Shown one piece after another: positions 25,244-38,394 of a stretch of 64,000 bases of DNA; the stretch's first letter is position 1, and every line of letters begins with the position of its first letter. The stretch comes from Lycium barbarum (taxonomy: Eukaryota; Streptophyta; Magnoliopsida; Solanales; Solanaceae): NCBI RefSeq assembly GCF_019175385.1, contig NC_083344.1, forward strand, positions 11,374,725 to 11,438,724. Direction: 5' to 3'. The notes under the pieces were generated by a model. The model saw only the letters and a list, made by a program, of their open reading frames with translations. It did not search any database and had not been told where the DNA came from. A program made the translations under genes and the position numbers.

Positions 25244-26814
25244 AGTAGTGTTACACCTCGTAAATTTGCGTCGTTTTCATCGCAAGTAAACTAACGTAAG
25301 TCGGAGAGTCCATAGAACTCCTATAAGGTTAAGAGAGACCTTTAACAAGTTTTAAGTAAGTATTTAAAGGTTTCGAGGTTAAGTGAATCGAAGGAATTAA
25401 GTTCGTGAAAAATTGGGAAAAACCTGGCAGAATTTTGGTCCAAATTTAGAGACATATATCTTCTAGCATATGACGAGTTATGGAATGCAGAACCTATGTA
25501 AATTCAAGTTTAAAGAGTCTTCTTTCCAATGCAACTAACAGATCGCAAATCTGAGAAGTATGGGATTATGTACGTCCCGTACAAAAAAACGTATGTCCCG
25601 TATTTTCCAAAAGTTGGCAGAATGTTGGATTTTTTAGGGTCTAGGTACGTGATAAAAGAACGGGACGTACATGGAAGTACACCCGTACATGGAGGGCGTA
25701 CATTTAAGGCGGTGGAAATGTTTTTGAAGTCTTTAAAAAGGTCCAAGCTCGTTTTCCTTCATTTTTTCATTCCCAACAGACCCTTAGAAACCCTCTCAAA
25801 CATTTTCTAAGTAAACCCAAGATAAATCAGAGATCAAAAGTGAGAATCAAGTGTTTAGGGTTTTCAAAGTCTTGTTGAAGCTTGTCTCTTCTTCTTGTAG
25901 AAGCTTTGGGAGATACTTCAAGGTGAAGGGATCTTGAAATTGAAGTGTTCTTGAGTTCTTGAGGTAAGATTTCATCTTATTTCCATGTTTATGAGTTTAT
26001 GTGATGGTTATGCTAAGGTTTGAGAGAATGAAATTGCAGGAAAGGTTTAAACACGAACTTGATGTTATTTTGAGTTGTAATCTAGCTTGTGCCATGATTG
26101 TTAGTGTGTTTTGAGCAAAATATTGTTATGGGGATAATAGTTAATGTTGAGAATGTGTTGAGGTTGTTATACTTGGTGTATTTGGAAGAAGGAAGTGTCG
26201 TATACAAGCGTCTATCGGGTTGCTCAATTGTATATCTTTAAATGTTGTGGATATGAGTTTAACGAAGATCATATGAGGTTGTTATGTTAATTATTGGTTG
26301 TAGACTTTGTGGTGATGATTACGAAATAGGGGAAATGTTGTTTGTTTCACTTTAGAATCGAGTTATCATTGATATACGTGATATACTAGCCACATTTAAG
26401 TTGTATATGCATTCCTTTATTATAGGATTGGCGCTCCAGTTGTGATAAGCTTCTTGTTGGATTACTTGGACGACTTGAGGTATGTTAAGGCTAACTTTCA
26501 TTCTTTTTGGCATGATCCTTATGAACGTAAACATAACGCTACTCTAAAATGAATTCAATTCTTAGTAGCTAGGGATACTCCATGTTGATTAATGTTTAAG
26601 AATGTTATTCTCAGTAAGCTCTTCTTCAGATTCAGTATGATTCATAGAGTCACTTATTGATGAAAATTCTATCTCATAAGAATGTTCGGAGGTGTAACAA
26701 CTTTCTGTCACTACGACAGGCTCGGGATGTACTCTTATCACATTCTTGCATTGCATTTTGTATATATATGTACAGACCTATGGCCTCTCAGGCGTTATAC
26801 ACGCGCATACTATG

Positions 26815-26850
<36 letters not shown>

Positions 26851-27575
26851 GGTATGAGGAAGGTGACGGCGTTATATATGCACTATCACCTGATCAGTTG
26901 GTCACTTGATGATGATGATGCCCACAGAGGCCGATATGATATGATGGGATGCCTACAGGGGCTTGACATGTGTTATATACGCATATATATGTATGACCCT
27001 TATGCATGCATGCACCATACTTATGTATATCTCTGGCCCACAGAGGCAATTCAGTCATACAAGTTGCATTCATTTCATCCTATGTTCCCTTATTTCCCCT
27101 TACTCAGTACTTTGTCCATATTAACGTTCCTTTCTGGGGGCGCTGCATTTCAGGCCTGCAGGTTCGGGTAGACAGATAGACGATACGCCACTGTAAGCTG
27201 CAACTCAGCTGATATTGGAGCACTCCTCTTGTTCCGGAGTTGCTGTAGAGTTTTGGTACGTTATACTTTTGTATACATATGGGTACGGCGGGCCCTGTCC
27301 CGACCTTTTTATATCAGATACTCCAGTAGACGCTTGTAGACTATCATGGTATCGTTAGACTTTGTACAGCCCCTTCGGCCTATATTTTTGTTGTATAGTA
27401 GTATTTCATGATGGCCTTCTCGGCTTGCACAGTTTTGACTAGCATGGTTGTATAGTATGTCTTCTTGGGCTCATATCTTTTTTAGCATATCTCATATGAT
27501 TTAACAGAATTTCATCTGGTGACCCCCGAGGTCCACTCTTATTTATGATCATGATAGGAAAGCATGTTTAGCGGT

Positions 27576-27746
27576 TGTTGACACCCAATTTTGTCCCGCC
27601 TCTCCTCCGAAATACCTATTTACGCTTCTAATATTTTTTTTTGAAAAATTAAAAATATATATTTATATTTCTACTATAATTATTAGCCTCTTATCAATAC
27701 CGGTGTTTCATTATTCTATTACAGTTACTATCCATCATTATCATCA

Positions 27747-27781
<35 letters not shown>

Positions 27782-30700
27782 ATTCACATTTTTTTTTATC
27801 ATTTCGGCATTTTACCGGCTTACGCAGACGCATCGCATTTATCTTTGCATAATTAAATAATAGTGTTTATTGCACGGCTATTACAACGCCATTTTTTATT
27901 ATCTGAGCACTAATGATTGCATATTCTATGTTGAGTAATATTTTAACACAAGCTATTTAAATAGATGTAGTAGCCCAATCAACTCATACTATTTTCGGAC
28001 TAAGTCACAAAACCAGTCCACATTTTAATACCCAATCCACATTTCAAATACCAGCCCAATATTTCAAAACGGACCAGCCCAACCCAAATTATTACCCGAC
28101 CCGACTGGCCCAAATAGTTTCCTAAAACCTAATCCTCCCTTCCGCTCCCTTCTCTCTCCTTCTCTCCCTCTCTTCTCCTCCACGCCCACGCCTCTGCCAC
28201 CCCACTTCTCCTCCACGCCCACGCCTCTGCCACTCCACCATGCCCTGTCCCCCCACGTTGCCACTGCCACCCCACTTCTCCTGTTCCCCACTCCTCTGCA
28301 TCCTCTACCTCCGTCTGTCCCCCCCCCCCCCCCCCCCCCCCCCGCTCCTCTCTCTCCTTCTTCAACACAAAAACCTAAAGAACCCTATAAATAGTGGTGG
28401 AGTGGAATCGAAAAGAGGGAGGATTTTTGGATTCATGAAATTACCCCAAGAAAGGAGGATTTTTTTCGATTCATCAAATTCCCCAAGAACAAGTTTGTTT
28501 AGCCGCAGAAATCCCCTAAAGTTTTGAGTTCTTTCGATCGCTTCAAATTCCCGTCTAAAATTATTAAGTCTTCATCAGTTTTAATATCGTTTGGATATTT
28601 ATTCGAAAATAGAAGATTATTCTGATTCCCTTTTGGTTCCTGCAACTGATTCGAGTCTGAGTAAATTTGAAACCAGAGTCTGTAGTGTTCCAGTGGATAT
28701 CGAAGTCCCGCACCCACTTCGCTGCACCCGGAGAAGGTCAGTCAACACCCCTTTTATTTATTTATCCATGAATCGAGCACCTTCTGCTTTGTGTTATGTG
28801 TTTTTATATGCTTTACATGCTTGTTAGTTAGGCAGCGTCATAATGCTGATAGATATAATTCCCGTTCTGTTTAGATTAATTAAGTTTAGTTCTTGTTTAG
28901 CTTAAGCTTAGTATGTTTCACTCTTTAGTGGATAATTTGGTCCTCGTTATGTCGTTTGAATAATACTAGCATGTGGTTAGCGTTTTTAAGGTTGTATGTG
29001 ACCACTACCTTCTCTGTTTCAGGCTGTGGGTTTATGTTCTTAATGTGTTGATAGTCATTTATACGTGTACAATGTTCTCTGTGGACTGTTGTACGCATTT
29101 GAAAGCATGTCTAGCAAGGTCAAGTATCATTTTGGTCTGAGGAAGTTCAGAGATTGATGTTTATTATGGTTTAATGTGTTCTTAATCCAAATTGTCCTTT
29201 ATATTTCGAATGAGTCGATTGTCATCCAAACATGTATTCGCATACATATCAACCTTTTGTTTACTTGGGTTTTGGTTCCTATGCATTCATGAGCAGCTCG
29301 ATATGTGTTTGTTTTGCTTAATGTTGCAGCTGGTAAGAAAATTATGTTCAGTTATTTAGTTTGTTTTACTTACTGTGGCAGTTGATGAGGAACTGTATTT
29401 AGTCTTTAGTTTGTTTGCTTCATATTGTAGTTGGTATGACACTATGTTTAGTCCTTAAGTCTATTCTGCTTAGTGTTGTAATCTGTATCAAATTACACTC
29501 AAAGTGGCCTAGTTTGTTTGTTCAATTTGAAACTGTAATTATAGTTGAAGGAGAAGGACCCTGATGTTTTGGTATTTGAATTACCTGGTTTGCCTAAGTT
29601 AGCTTAATCCATTTGAAGCCTTATACGATAAGTTCTATAATTGAGCATGACTGTATGTTTGCCTAGTTTAAACCTTTTTTAACTGTATGTTTTAGCTTAA
29701 GCCTATATGAACAAATTCCTTATTTATAAAGGGTCTCGTCCTTCCACTGTTTCTTCGCCCGAGATGGGTAAAAATATGAGTTATGAGAGTGAAAACTAAG
29801 TCTGTACACTTAAAGAGAATCAGATTGCCATAAGATGTTCTGTGTTGTCTCTTAATGTCTTGTTTGTCCATTATTTGGCCTTTGTCTTTGGTTTATTGGT
29901 TATGTGGTTTGTCATAAAGAGGATGCCACTTGATTAGATTACTGTTTAGGTGATTATTGGTATGCTTTAGTTCTCAGCATTTGATTGGGCTTAAGCCAAT
30001 AGTTTTGAAAGGGTAAATGATAGATTAATGATGGTATGAGCATGAATATAGTTTTCCAAGTGTTTGTGGGTTTTATTCCTATTTGCATTGCGTACAGTTT
30101 GGATTGGTTTTATTGTGGAATTGAAACAAAATTCCAGATCTGTCTTTGTTTGAACCTCGGGAATGGTTAATAAAAACATATGACTTTCGAATATGGCTTG
30201 GGGTACATCTGTTAGTTTTTCTCTTTGTGTCGTTTGTATTCTTTGAAACCCTAATCAACTAATATAAATTAGCCAAGATAAGCCTTCTTATAGGATAAGA
30301 TGTTTGAGTTTCCCAGTTCGTATGCCTTCTATGTTTTGTTTTTGCTCTAAATAAGGCTGAACAACAGCTTAGATCCAGCTTCAGTATCTTTAAGTATATG
30401 TTAGTGCTCTGTTGGATTCTAAAATATATTGGAGTTTCTCTATTGATAAAACATTCTAACTGTATGTTGTACGATCATTCCATGCTGAGTTGAACCTGTT
30501 TAAACTTATTGGCAAGCATTGTATGAATCATATGGGTATATATCTTTAAGGTATATTCGAATAAGGGGTGAAGCTGCTGCAGCTGATTAAATTTGGAGTG
30601 AAATGTCAAATATGCACGTTCACTTGACTATCTATTTGAACCATATTAAGATATCTGGGTAATCCTTTTCTAGCTATACGTATAACTGTGCTTTGTGCTT

Positions 30701-32183
30701 GCTTTGGGATGTCTTTGGTGCTCGCAAATTTCCTTCCTTCTTTCTGCATTTTTTTTCTGCTTGTATGGGTTTGTCCCCGCCCTGCCTGATTTTTTTTTTC
30801 TGTGGTATGGTATACTTTAAAGTATACATGGTATATAAACCTTAATGTATATCCGGGTATACAAGGACCGTATATTAATATATACCTTTCAGGTACACTC
30901 TGAATATTTTGTGCTATTGCATTTGTCTATGCAGTTTATATATGACCTATCGACCTGTTTTGAATTTGTACATGTTTAACCTTATTCGTCGATTAGATAC
31001 TAATCCTCTTCCTTTCTTTTGTTTTATGCATGACCATCGCATACGAGTCCGAGGGACTCCTCATCCTCCGCATTCGATGTTGGGCTAAAAGCCCAACAAA
31101 ATCCTCCTCTCGAGTCAGCCCACCCGCAGCAAAAATTTAAAAAGGAATTCTAGGCCGAGGCCCATAACAGTGGAAGCAGACAGCAGCAGCCCAAAATGGG
31201 CTAGGCCCATCTCATTACATCTTTCTACACCTCTATTTTATGTTGTTGCATTTAATTTGTATTATGAGATTAACTTTTATTTTGTTTTTATTTTCTTAAC
31301 CTAGATGAATCCTAATGAATTAGTAGGTTTAGCTTTAGTATAATGGGTAGTAAATTTAAGATAGATATTAACATTAGTTCCATAAGTTTCATTCCCTTTT
31401 ATGTTAAAATTATTTATAGTATTTATTATTTGGAATAATTGATTTGCAAAATGGCATGCCTATATATTTTAAGTAAAAAAGAATCATATTTTATCATAAA
31501 TGTTTCAAAACGCCACTAATACGCAAATATAAACTCAAGCATATTTTGTAAATGACCCTTCAAGTTTGGAGTCAATCACGTATATTTTCAGCTATGCATA
31601 GTTAATGAGAAATGATAAAAAGATAAATAAACTCATATTAGCTATTTTTGTGCATACTCCTAAATCATAAAAGAATCAATTAATATGTATTTATAAACCT
31701 ATTTTTATATAGCATTATTATATTTTTCTTTCAAAACCTTAGCAACATTTTGTGAATTTTATTTTAAAGAGTATTTAAAATCCTCTTTTATGCAAAATAT
31801 CTTTTACAAGTTTTATTTCTAAATAGCAACTTATTTAAAGTCTTAGCAATATTTATAAGTTTTATTTAAAATGGCATTTAAAGTCCTCTTTTATACAAAT
31901 TCTCACTTTAATTAATTAACCTAAGTTTGGCCGGACAACCGTAGTTAACGGATTCTAAAGGATGCCTAACCCCTTCCCTTTAGGAAAATATAGAGCCCTT
32001 ACCTGGAATCACATTGGTTAAGCAGACTTTTAACGGAGGTTTAGTTTTAACTTTGCCTTAGTTAACCTCTAGGTGTCCTAATTCACCGTTAAATTAATTA
32101 GGTGGCGACTCCTTAAAATAAAATAAATAGGAATCACCAATATGTTGTACTCTACTATAACCCGGTTAAAATGGGGTATAACA
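27576..32183 (+). repeat. 5' LTR of the level-3 element
   Basis: 4608 bp. It includes an ATT microsatellite (about 27748-27780), a pyrimidine-rich block at 28130-28345 with a poly-C run, and a TATA-like tataaatag at 28385-28393 that is conserved in the other LTR, so transcription probably starts soon after 28410. I counted about 50 substitutions against the 3' LTR, near 1 percent, plus microsatellite length changes. Repeated small open frames (28064-28291, 28499-28717, 29991-30179) occur identically in both LTRs and show no known domain. Confidence 0.93.
28385..28393 (+). promoter_or_regulatory. TATA-like motif in the 5' LTR
   Basis: tataaatag follows a CT-rich stretch; the same motif with the same surroundings sits at 43935-43943 in the 3' LTR. 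It is the best candidate for the element's own promoter. No start site can be measured here. Confidence 0.5.
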
Positions 32184-32186
32184 GCT

Positions 32187-32199
32187 TGGCGACTCAGCT
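32187..32199 (+). other. Primer binding site of the level-3 element
   Basis: tggcgactcagct begins three bases after the LTR end. The tggcgactc core is what I recall for Tat/Ogre-type elements (attributed to tRNA-Arg); the tRNA assignment is from memory and not checked. Confidence 0.6.
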
Positions 32200-33165
32200 T
32201 AGGTTAATAATTAATTAATTGGATGTTCTGGGTGTTTTGCCTTTATTTTTGCTTTATTGATTTCTTATGTGCTTTTAAAATGACTGTTTTGTTATGACAA
32301 ATTTTCTATGTTACTACTTTCCTTAAACTGACATTCCATTCATATTTCCTCCATTTCTGGAAAACTCACACTATCACACGTACACGCGAGGTGTGTTTTG
32401 CGCACCCGCAAATTTCTTCAAAAATCCAAAATTTTAGGAGAGTCGGCGTATGCGCGGGGTGCCCGAATAACGGGGACCGCGTAGCCTTCTCACTCGAGCA
32501 ATCCGCTCCGGAACCTTGTGTCAAGTAAACCCACTCTTAGTCTACCTAGGTAGAGCGAAAACCAAAACCTTGTAAGGACATGCATCATTTTAAACCTAAG
32601 AGGCTTAATACCCTTGGTGTATTAAGTTCATTAGTCAACCTTACCAAATGTCCAAATGAGTCTATGACTCTAAGTGGCGCTATTCACTATCTATGTGCAT
32701 TATTTGAAGGACAAATATGTGGAATATGTGGACCTGGTACTCTATAGATAAATATTTCAGGAAAAACTGACATTTTGTTGCAGGTTGTCGTGGAGCATCC
32801 AATTAATGCCGAAGGGTTGAAGACAACTAAAAGAAATTAGTGGAGATGAAGTGTTAGATATCTTAGATTAACTTTGAATTGTATTATTAAACCGGTATGT
32901 AATAAATTTTTATTATTCTTGTAAATTAGTTTTAGGAAGAGTTATGGAATGATACATAAAAGACATGTTTGTCCTTCAAATGTTCGTTAGGCCTACCTTT
33001 GGCATAAAGAGGTCCCTTGCATTATAGAACGCGATGTATTATGTGCAATAATGTGTTTATGTGCAATAACATGTCCTTATACCATACTGACTCGTTTTCT
33101 TTTTTCTTTTTTCTTTTCTTGTTTTATCTTTTTTTCTTTTAAAACTCATTTTTCAAAACAAAAGG
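32200..33165. other. Leader between primer site and gag
   Basis: Non-coding leader of the level-3 element. It contains no long frame and ends in a T-rich, ttctttttt-type tract just before the gag frame. Confidence 0.5.
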
Positions 33166-34518
33166 TTGACTTGTGCTAAAGGGGAACTGGCGGAACATCC
33201 ATATTTCACACGGTCGAGAGCCAAGAAATCAGACTCTGACTCATCACTAATCACCTGGTTAACTAAAAGGACTCATTCTAAAATGGAGCAAAGTTTGATC
33301 AATGCAACCACTTCATCTGAGACATCTCTTAGTCTACCGATCACGAGTGATCCTACATCCTCTAATGAACCAGAAACACATTTGGAGATCATTGCTCGTC
33401 TAGAGCGACGAGTTGCTGAATTAAGTCACATGGTACTTCAAAACCGGTCATTTTCTCAAACGCCACCACATATGACTCCATCTCATGGGGTTCGTCAGAC
33501 TTTGCCTATGCCACCTCCATTCCCAAATTTGGACGAACTTAACCAAGCAAATTATTTTACCACTTCTCAGCCAGTTCGTTCCGAACCCCTCGTCCACCTA
33601 GTTACTCAAAATGCTCCTCTTTTGTTTACAGCCACCTCTTCAAAAACTCAGTTCATACCGCCGACACATGATGTTACCAATACGCATCAAGTTCCGCCAG
33701 TATATACTTATACCACAGCTCCACCCATGACACAAACCCAAGGACAATGTCGCACAGATGTTGATCATTATGTCGAAGTCGAAAATGAGGCACGGTCAGT
33801 TAATGATGAAATGATAAATAGAAAGCTCAAAAGTTTGGAAGATGCCATGAGAAGTTTGCGTGGACTTGGTAGTAACCAAAGTGTGAGGTATGAGGAATTA
33901 TGTGCATTTCCGGAAGTAGAATTGCCGCCAGGTTACAAGATTCCAAAATTTGAGAAGTTTGATGGGTCGGGAAACCCTTTCTTCCATTTAAAGGTCTATT
34001 GTGAAAAGTTGATTGGCGTGGGGAAAAACGAAGGGATAAGAGTCAAACTATTTAATCAGAGTTTGAGTGGAAAAGCCTTGGAGTGGTATTCTAAGCAAGA
34101 TACAACCAAATGGCGTACTTGGGATGACTTGGCAAACGCTTTTGTGGATCATTACAAGTTTCATGTTGAGATCGCTCCTGACAGAATCTCGATTACAAAA
34201 TTAAAGAATAAGTCAATCGAATCATTTCAAGAATATGCTATACGGTGGAGGGAAGAAGCATCTAGGGTACACCCGCCCATGGAGGAGACAGAAATGGTTA
34301 CTTTCTTCATTCAAGCACTAGAACCGGAATACTATGAACGTTTGGTGACAATGGGTGGAAAAAATTTTGCAGAGGTGATCAAAGCTGGGGACATGATCGA
34401 AGATGGCATTAAGACAGGGAGAATAACAAGTCTAGCGGCTTTACAGTCTACTAGTAGGGCTATACAAACTGGTGCTCTCGGAAATGGAAAGAAAAAAAAA
34501 AGAAAGCGGCAGCGGTAA
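33166..34518 (+). CDS. Retrotransposon Gag, first part (capsid domain)
   Basis: Open for 450 codons. The first ATG is at 33283 (codon 40); the frame is open earlier, so the true start is uncertain. The N-terminal third is Ser/Thr/Pro-rich with a short coiled-coil-like stretch. Residues about 262-405 are a typical plant Ty3 Gag core (KFDGSGNPFFHLKVYCEKL, LSGKALEWYSKQD, WDDLANAFVDHYKF). The frame runs into a 10-A tract at 34492-34501 and stops at TAA 34516-34518. Gag-homologous coding continues in the next frame over, so the break looks like a one-base change in the A tract. The stop overlaps the ATG of the next frame (taatg). Confidence 0.88.
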   Translation: MTCAKGELAEHPYFTRSRAKKSDSDSSLITWLTKRTHSKMEQSLINATTSSETSLSLPITSDPTSSNEPETHLEIIARLERRVAELSHMVLQNRSFSQTPPHMTPSHGVRQTLPMPPPFPNLDELNQANYFTTSQPVRSEPLVHLVTQNAPLLFTATSSKTQFIPPTHDVTNTHQVPPVYTYTTAPPMTQTQGQCRTDVDHYVEVENEARSVNDEMINRKLKSLEDAMRSLRGLGSNQSVRYEELCAFPEVELPPGYKIPKFEKFDGSGNPFFHLKVYCEKLIGVGKNEGIRVKLFNQSLSGKALEWYSKQDTTKWRTWDDLANAFVDHYKFHVEIAPDRISITKLKNKSIESFQEYAIRWREEASRVHPPMEETEMVTFFIQALEPEYYERLVTMGGKNFAEVIKAGDMIEDGIKTGRITSLAALQSTSRAIQTGALGNGKKKKRKRQR

Positions 34519-35378
34519 TGGATCTGGGAAACACCTCATACCACCATCAACAACCTCCGCGGTACCAGTCTAACGCTCCCCACTCACAATATTTCCAATA
34601 TTCTTCACATCCATACAACCAAGCTTTGTCATCTTACCAACCTCAATCACCACAAATTTCCTACCCCGTCTACAACACACAACCAGCATATCGAGCTCCA
34701 CGACCACCAACATACCTATCTCCACTGTCACAATCTCATCATCCAAACAATGTATCCACACCTCGCCCAAATAGACCTTTCCGCAATTTTACACCGTTAG
34801 GAGAGCCATTGAGCGTTGTTTTTGAAAGACTGCAAGCTTCAGGTTTATTGTATCCTGTGGAAGGTAGAATTCCAGATCCATTACCTAGAGGTTTTGATCC
34901 CACTAAAACATGTGCATATCATTCGGGGGTAAAGGGTCATTCCACTGATCGTTGTTACTCATTAAAACATAAGGTTGAGGATCTTATTGAAGCAAAACAG
35001 ATCATGGTCAAACAACCGGCACCAAATGTGGTTAACAATCCACTCCCGACCCATGATGGGGCCACGATAAATATGATTGGAATAGATGAAAATGATGACG
35101 ATCCAGCCGAATTCATAGTGCCTGTGGATAGAGTGAAAGATCATGGTCTTGTAGCCATTGCTTCTCCGGCTATAGTGATAAGGGGTTGTGTACCTATCGA
35201 GATACTAGGAGCTTCATCAATGCCTGTAGAAGCAGTTCAAGCACCAAATCATGTACCAGTGTTCGATACCAAAGCCGTACCATGGAATTATCAACAAGCT
35301 GGGATGGAATGTCGAGGAAAGGAAACAATCACTGACAAGATTAAGACGTCAGGAATGACAAGGTCTAGAAGATTCTAT
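34518..35378 (+). CDS. Retrotransposon Gag, second part (zinc-knuckle region)
   Basis: The frame continues Gag after the A-tract shift. A Pro/Tyr/Gln-rich stretch is followed by a variant zinc-binding motif, CAYHSGVKGHSTDRCYSLKHK, with the Cys/His spacing common in Tat-type Gags. The element frame ends at 35378, where a solo LTR is inserted. The open frame runs on artificially to 35423 inside that LTR. The host protein resumes in frame at 38395. Confidence 0.85.
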
Positions 35379-38300
35379 TGTTATAACCCGTGTTTCACAC
35401 GTTTGGAAAAATTTGATAAATAATGGATTCTTGAGATATGGGGTCAAATTTGATATTTTGTTGAACATAGGAGTTATGCATGAAATAATAGAGTCATGAA
35501 AGTGTGGGACAAGGCTAAGGGCAATTTTGGAATTTTGGAAATTAGTTTCGGGAATTACAAAATACGATCCATAAGCTATTGGGCTCAAAAAAAATTGAAT
35601 TGAAAGTGAGGCCCAAAAAGGGGTGCAAGGCCGGCCACTCTAGGCCTTGATCCAAGCCCATATTAGTTGGTCATGTGCTTGGTCATGTGACCAAGCACTT
35701 CAACTACTTATATCATAGAAGACTAAAGAACTAGAAGATAAGAACAACAAAACAAAAATAGAAGAGAGAGCAAGGGTGATTTCGGGTTTGACCATAGAAT
35801 TTCACCCACCAAAATCTTGCTTCAAAAATTCATTTCTTGTTAAATTCCTACTAATTCGAGGTTCCTTTGTATCTTGGTATAGTTGGTTTGGAGTGGGAAG
35901 CATTAGAATCTCCAAAGTGATCATATATTCAAGTGAAGAAGACTTGAAGAAAAGGTAAGAATTTCTACCTTTTTATTGTGTTGTTGAGTTTTGTTTGTGT
36001 TGTAGTATGTAGAAATGTGTTGATTGTATGAAGAAATGGAAGTTTGCAAAATGGGTGTGTGTTGTAGGTGTGTAGCCGTGAGGGTGTCTATGTTGTATAG
36101 CCAAAATGTATTGAATTCATGTTATATTCTAGTTGTGATTGTGATGAAATGAATATTGGGATTGAAAGTTGAATGATTTAGTTGAAGTGTTAAAAGAGGC
36201 TTATGGCCGTGTGGTATAATGGATTTGGAATGGAATGGATCAAGTTTGTTTAATGCATTAGTTGTGTTATTGTGATGCTTGATATGTAAATGAAGTTAGA
36301 ATGATATAAGTTTGTATTGAATTGGAATGTAGAAACTTATGTCGTTTTAGTATGATTTTCCGACATTAAGGAAATGAAGTTGTTTGGTTGTGAATTATGG
36401 TGATCATTGATGAATTTGGAAGTTGGAAACTTATTATGAAATTGTATGCCAAAGATTTGATGTTTTGCATAAGTTAAGACTTTGGCGGAAAGTTGTATAT
36501 TATGGATATCGAGTGTATATCTTAAGGAAAATGAAATGAAATGTCTCTAAATCTATATTGTGATGATCTTGAGTGATAATGGATGTGAATTCATGATGTT
36601 AGTTCGAAAGTTTGGGTTGAATTGAAGATTATGTCAACTTATGAGAAAAATGACAAGTTGAAGGATATTTGTGTTTTTAATGTTCATTGTTGATATTGAT
36701 GTTGTCGTTTGGGTTGTTGTTGATGATTTCTAGCCAAGTTGAATTCTCGGGGTGTCATATGTATAGGGGAAGTGTTGCCGAAATTTCGGTAACCAAATAT
36801 GCATTAAGTTGGAACTTTGGTATTCATAGCTTACAATTGGTAAACTTGACCAATTGCAGTTTTTCGACGAAACGGGAAGTGAGTTTGGAAAGGCTTAAAG
36901 AGCGTGAAAGGTATGTAAAGCAAACCCAATTCTTCCCTTGGCATGCCCTTAGTGTATTAGGGTCGGATCCGGGCCTCGAAGGACCTCTTGGCCCTCGGAA
37001 TCCGCAAGACAAAATTTCAGTTTTTCCTTCAGTAGAATTGAACCTCTTTGATACGTTTTTTTCTGAAATTATGCAAACTTGCTCTAAATTATTCAGAAAG
37101 TCATAGAATGTCTGTATAACCTCTTTAGGTGGCACTATATGCTTAGAGGGCACAATTTGAGCCCGCCGCCTTATTTGTCCCGAGGCGGGCCCACTATTTA
37201 CGGTTTTGCCCCTAATATGCTAAAGCTTCCTTTTTAAGCGATTTTTGAAAGAAATGTTTTAATTACCCTACTAATCGCTTAACGAATATTATTTTAAATA
37301 TTTTATTAAATCTTATAAATTATTTGGACACTCGGAATGACTTCAGTAAAGTTATATTTCTGTAAATTATTATGATATCCGAATTGTATTAATTCTGATT
37401 CCGTCTGACTCCATTTGATCTGTTTGTCTTTGCTACGCCTCATCGAGTCTTTGAAAATACTTATGATATTTTTAAATTGCATTAGTCTCTCACTACTCCA
37501 TTCGTGGATGTCCCAATGTTTCCCACACTGAGCCCGGGCCAGGATATGTTGTCAAGCGTAATTCTCTGCATTGTTCGCCGCGTCCCGATGTGAGGGGGCA
37601 GGTATACGCGTACATGGGTCTGTGGAGTATGATGTGCCATGTCCGCCTATTCTGATCTGATCTGTTATGGCCATTTTGATATGACATTATATGATACGGG
37701 GCCACGCCCCTTTTTCTGATTCCTCTGTATAGTGGCACCAGCGTCGGGAGGGTGGCCACACTCTGTCTGCCGAGTCCCGTGGCAGGGACCGGATATGATA
37801 TGATATGACATATGTTTCTGTACACATTCTGTCTGATTTGGAAATATGCATTTGACACTCTGGATTTTGTACCCATTCTATGTAATCATTATGATTTGAC
37901 TTCTGTGATTCCGCTTTACATATTCAGTACATATTTCGTACTGACCCCCTTTCTTCGGGGGCTGCGTTTTCATGCCGCGCAGGTACGGACGACAGGTTTG
38001 CTGATCCGCACGTTTAGGATCCCATTTCTGCTATTTTGGGGTGCTCTCTTCTACAGAGCCCATCTTTTGGTACAGTCTGTCACTGCTATCTGGATATGTA
38101 CTTTGTTCAGGGTATGACGGGGCCCTGTCCCGTCTTATGATTATGATATGTTCTGTAGAGGTCTGTGGATACATCTGTGTGGGTTCTGTACATATGTTTG
38201 GGATGTTTTGGTTTTATGACAGCCTTATCGGCTTCTGTGTGCCAAGTCTGCTTTTCTGCTAAATTCTGTAGCATCCACTAATGTTACTATTATATTACAT

Positions 38301-38389
38301 TATTTTGATAATATGCTAAATTGGGTATCAGGTACGTATAGGTGCCCAGCTAGGGCACTGGTCGCGGCCCACGGAGTTGGGTCGTGACA
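35379..38389 (+). mobile_element. Level-4 solo LTR (3.0 kb) inside gag-protease
   Basis: Starts TGTTATAACCCGTG and ends gggtcgtgaca. The flanks are tctat (35374-35378) and gctat (38390-38394), a 5-bp target duplication with one mismatch. Removing it restores one frame across the Phe-Tyr/Thr-Pro-Glu-Glu junction. It lacks coding and a primer site. An internal module at 37945-37990 (ctttcttcgggggctgcg, gcgcaggtacgga) and ggccctgtcccg near 38120 are shared with the level-2 LTR. Confidence 0.87.
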
Positions 38390-38394
38390 GCTAT

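Noticed and set aside
28064..30179. Small frames repeated identically near 43632-45729
   Set aside because: They are in both LTR copies, have no known domain and lie in untranslated LTR sequence.
36687..38262. Plus-strand frames of 73-139 codons
   Set aside because: Inside the level-4 solo LTR; composition and lack of domains argue against coding.
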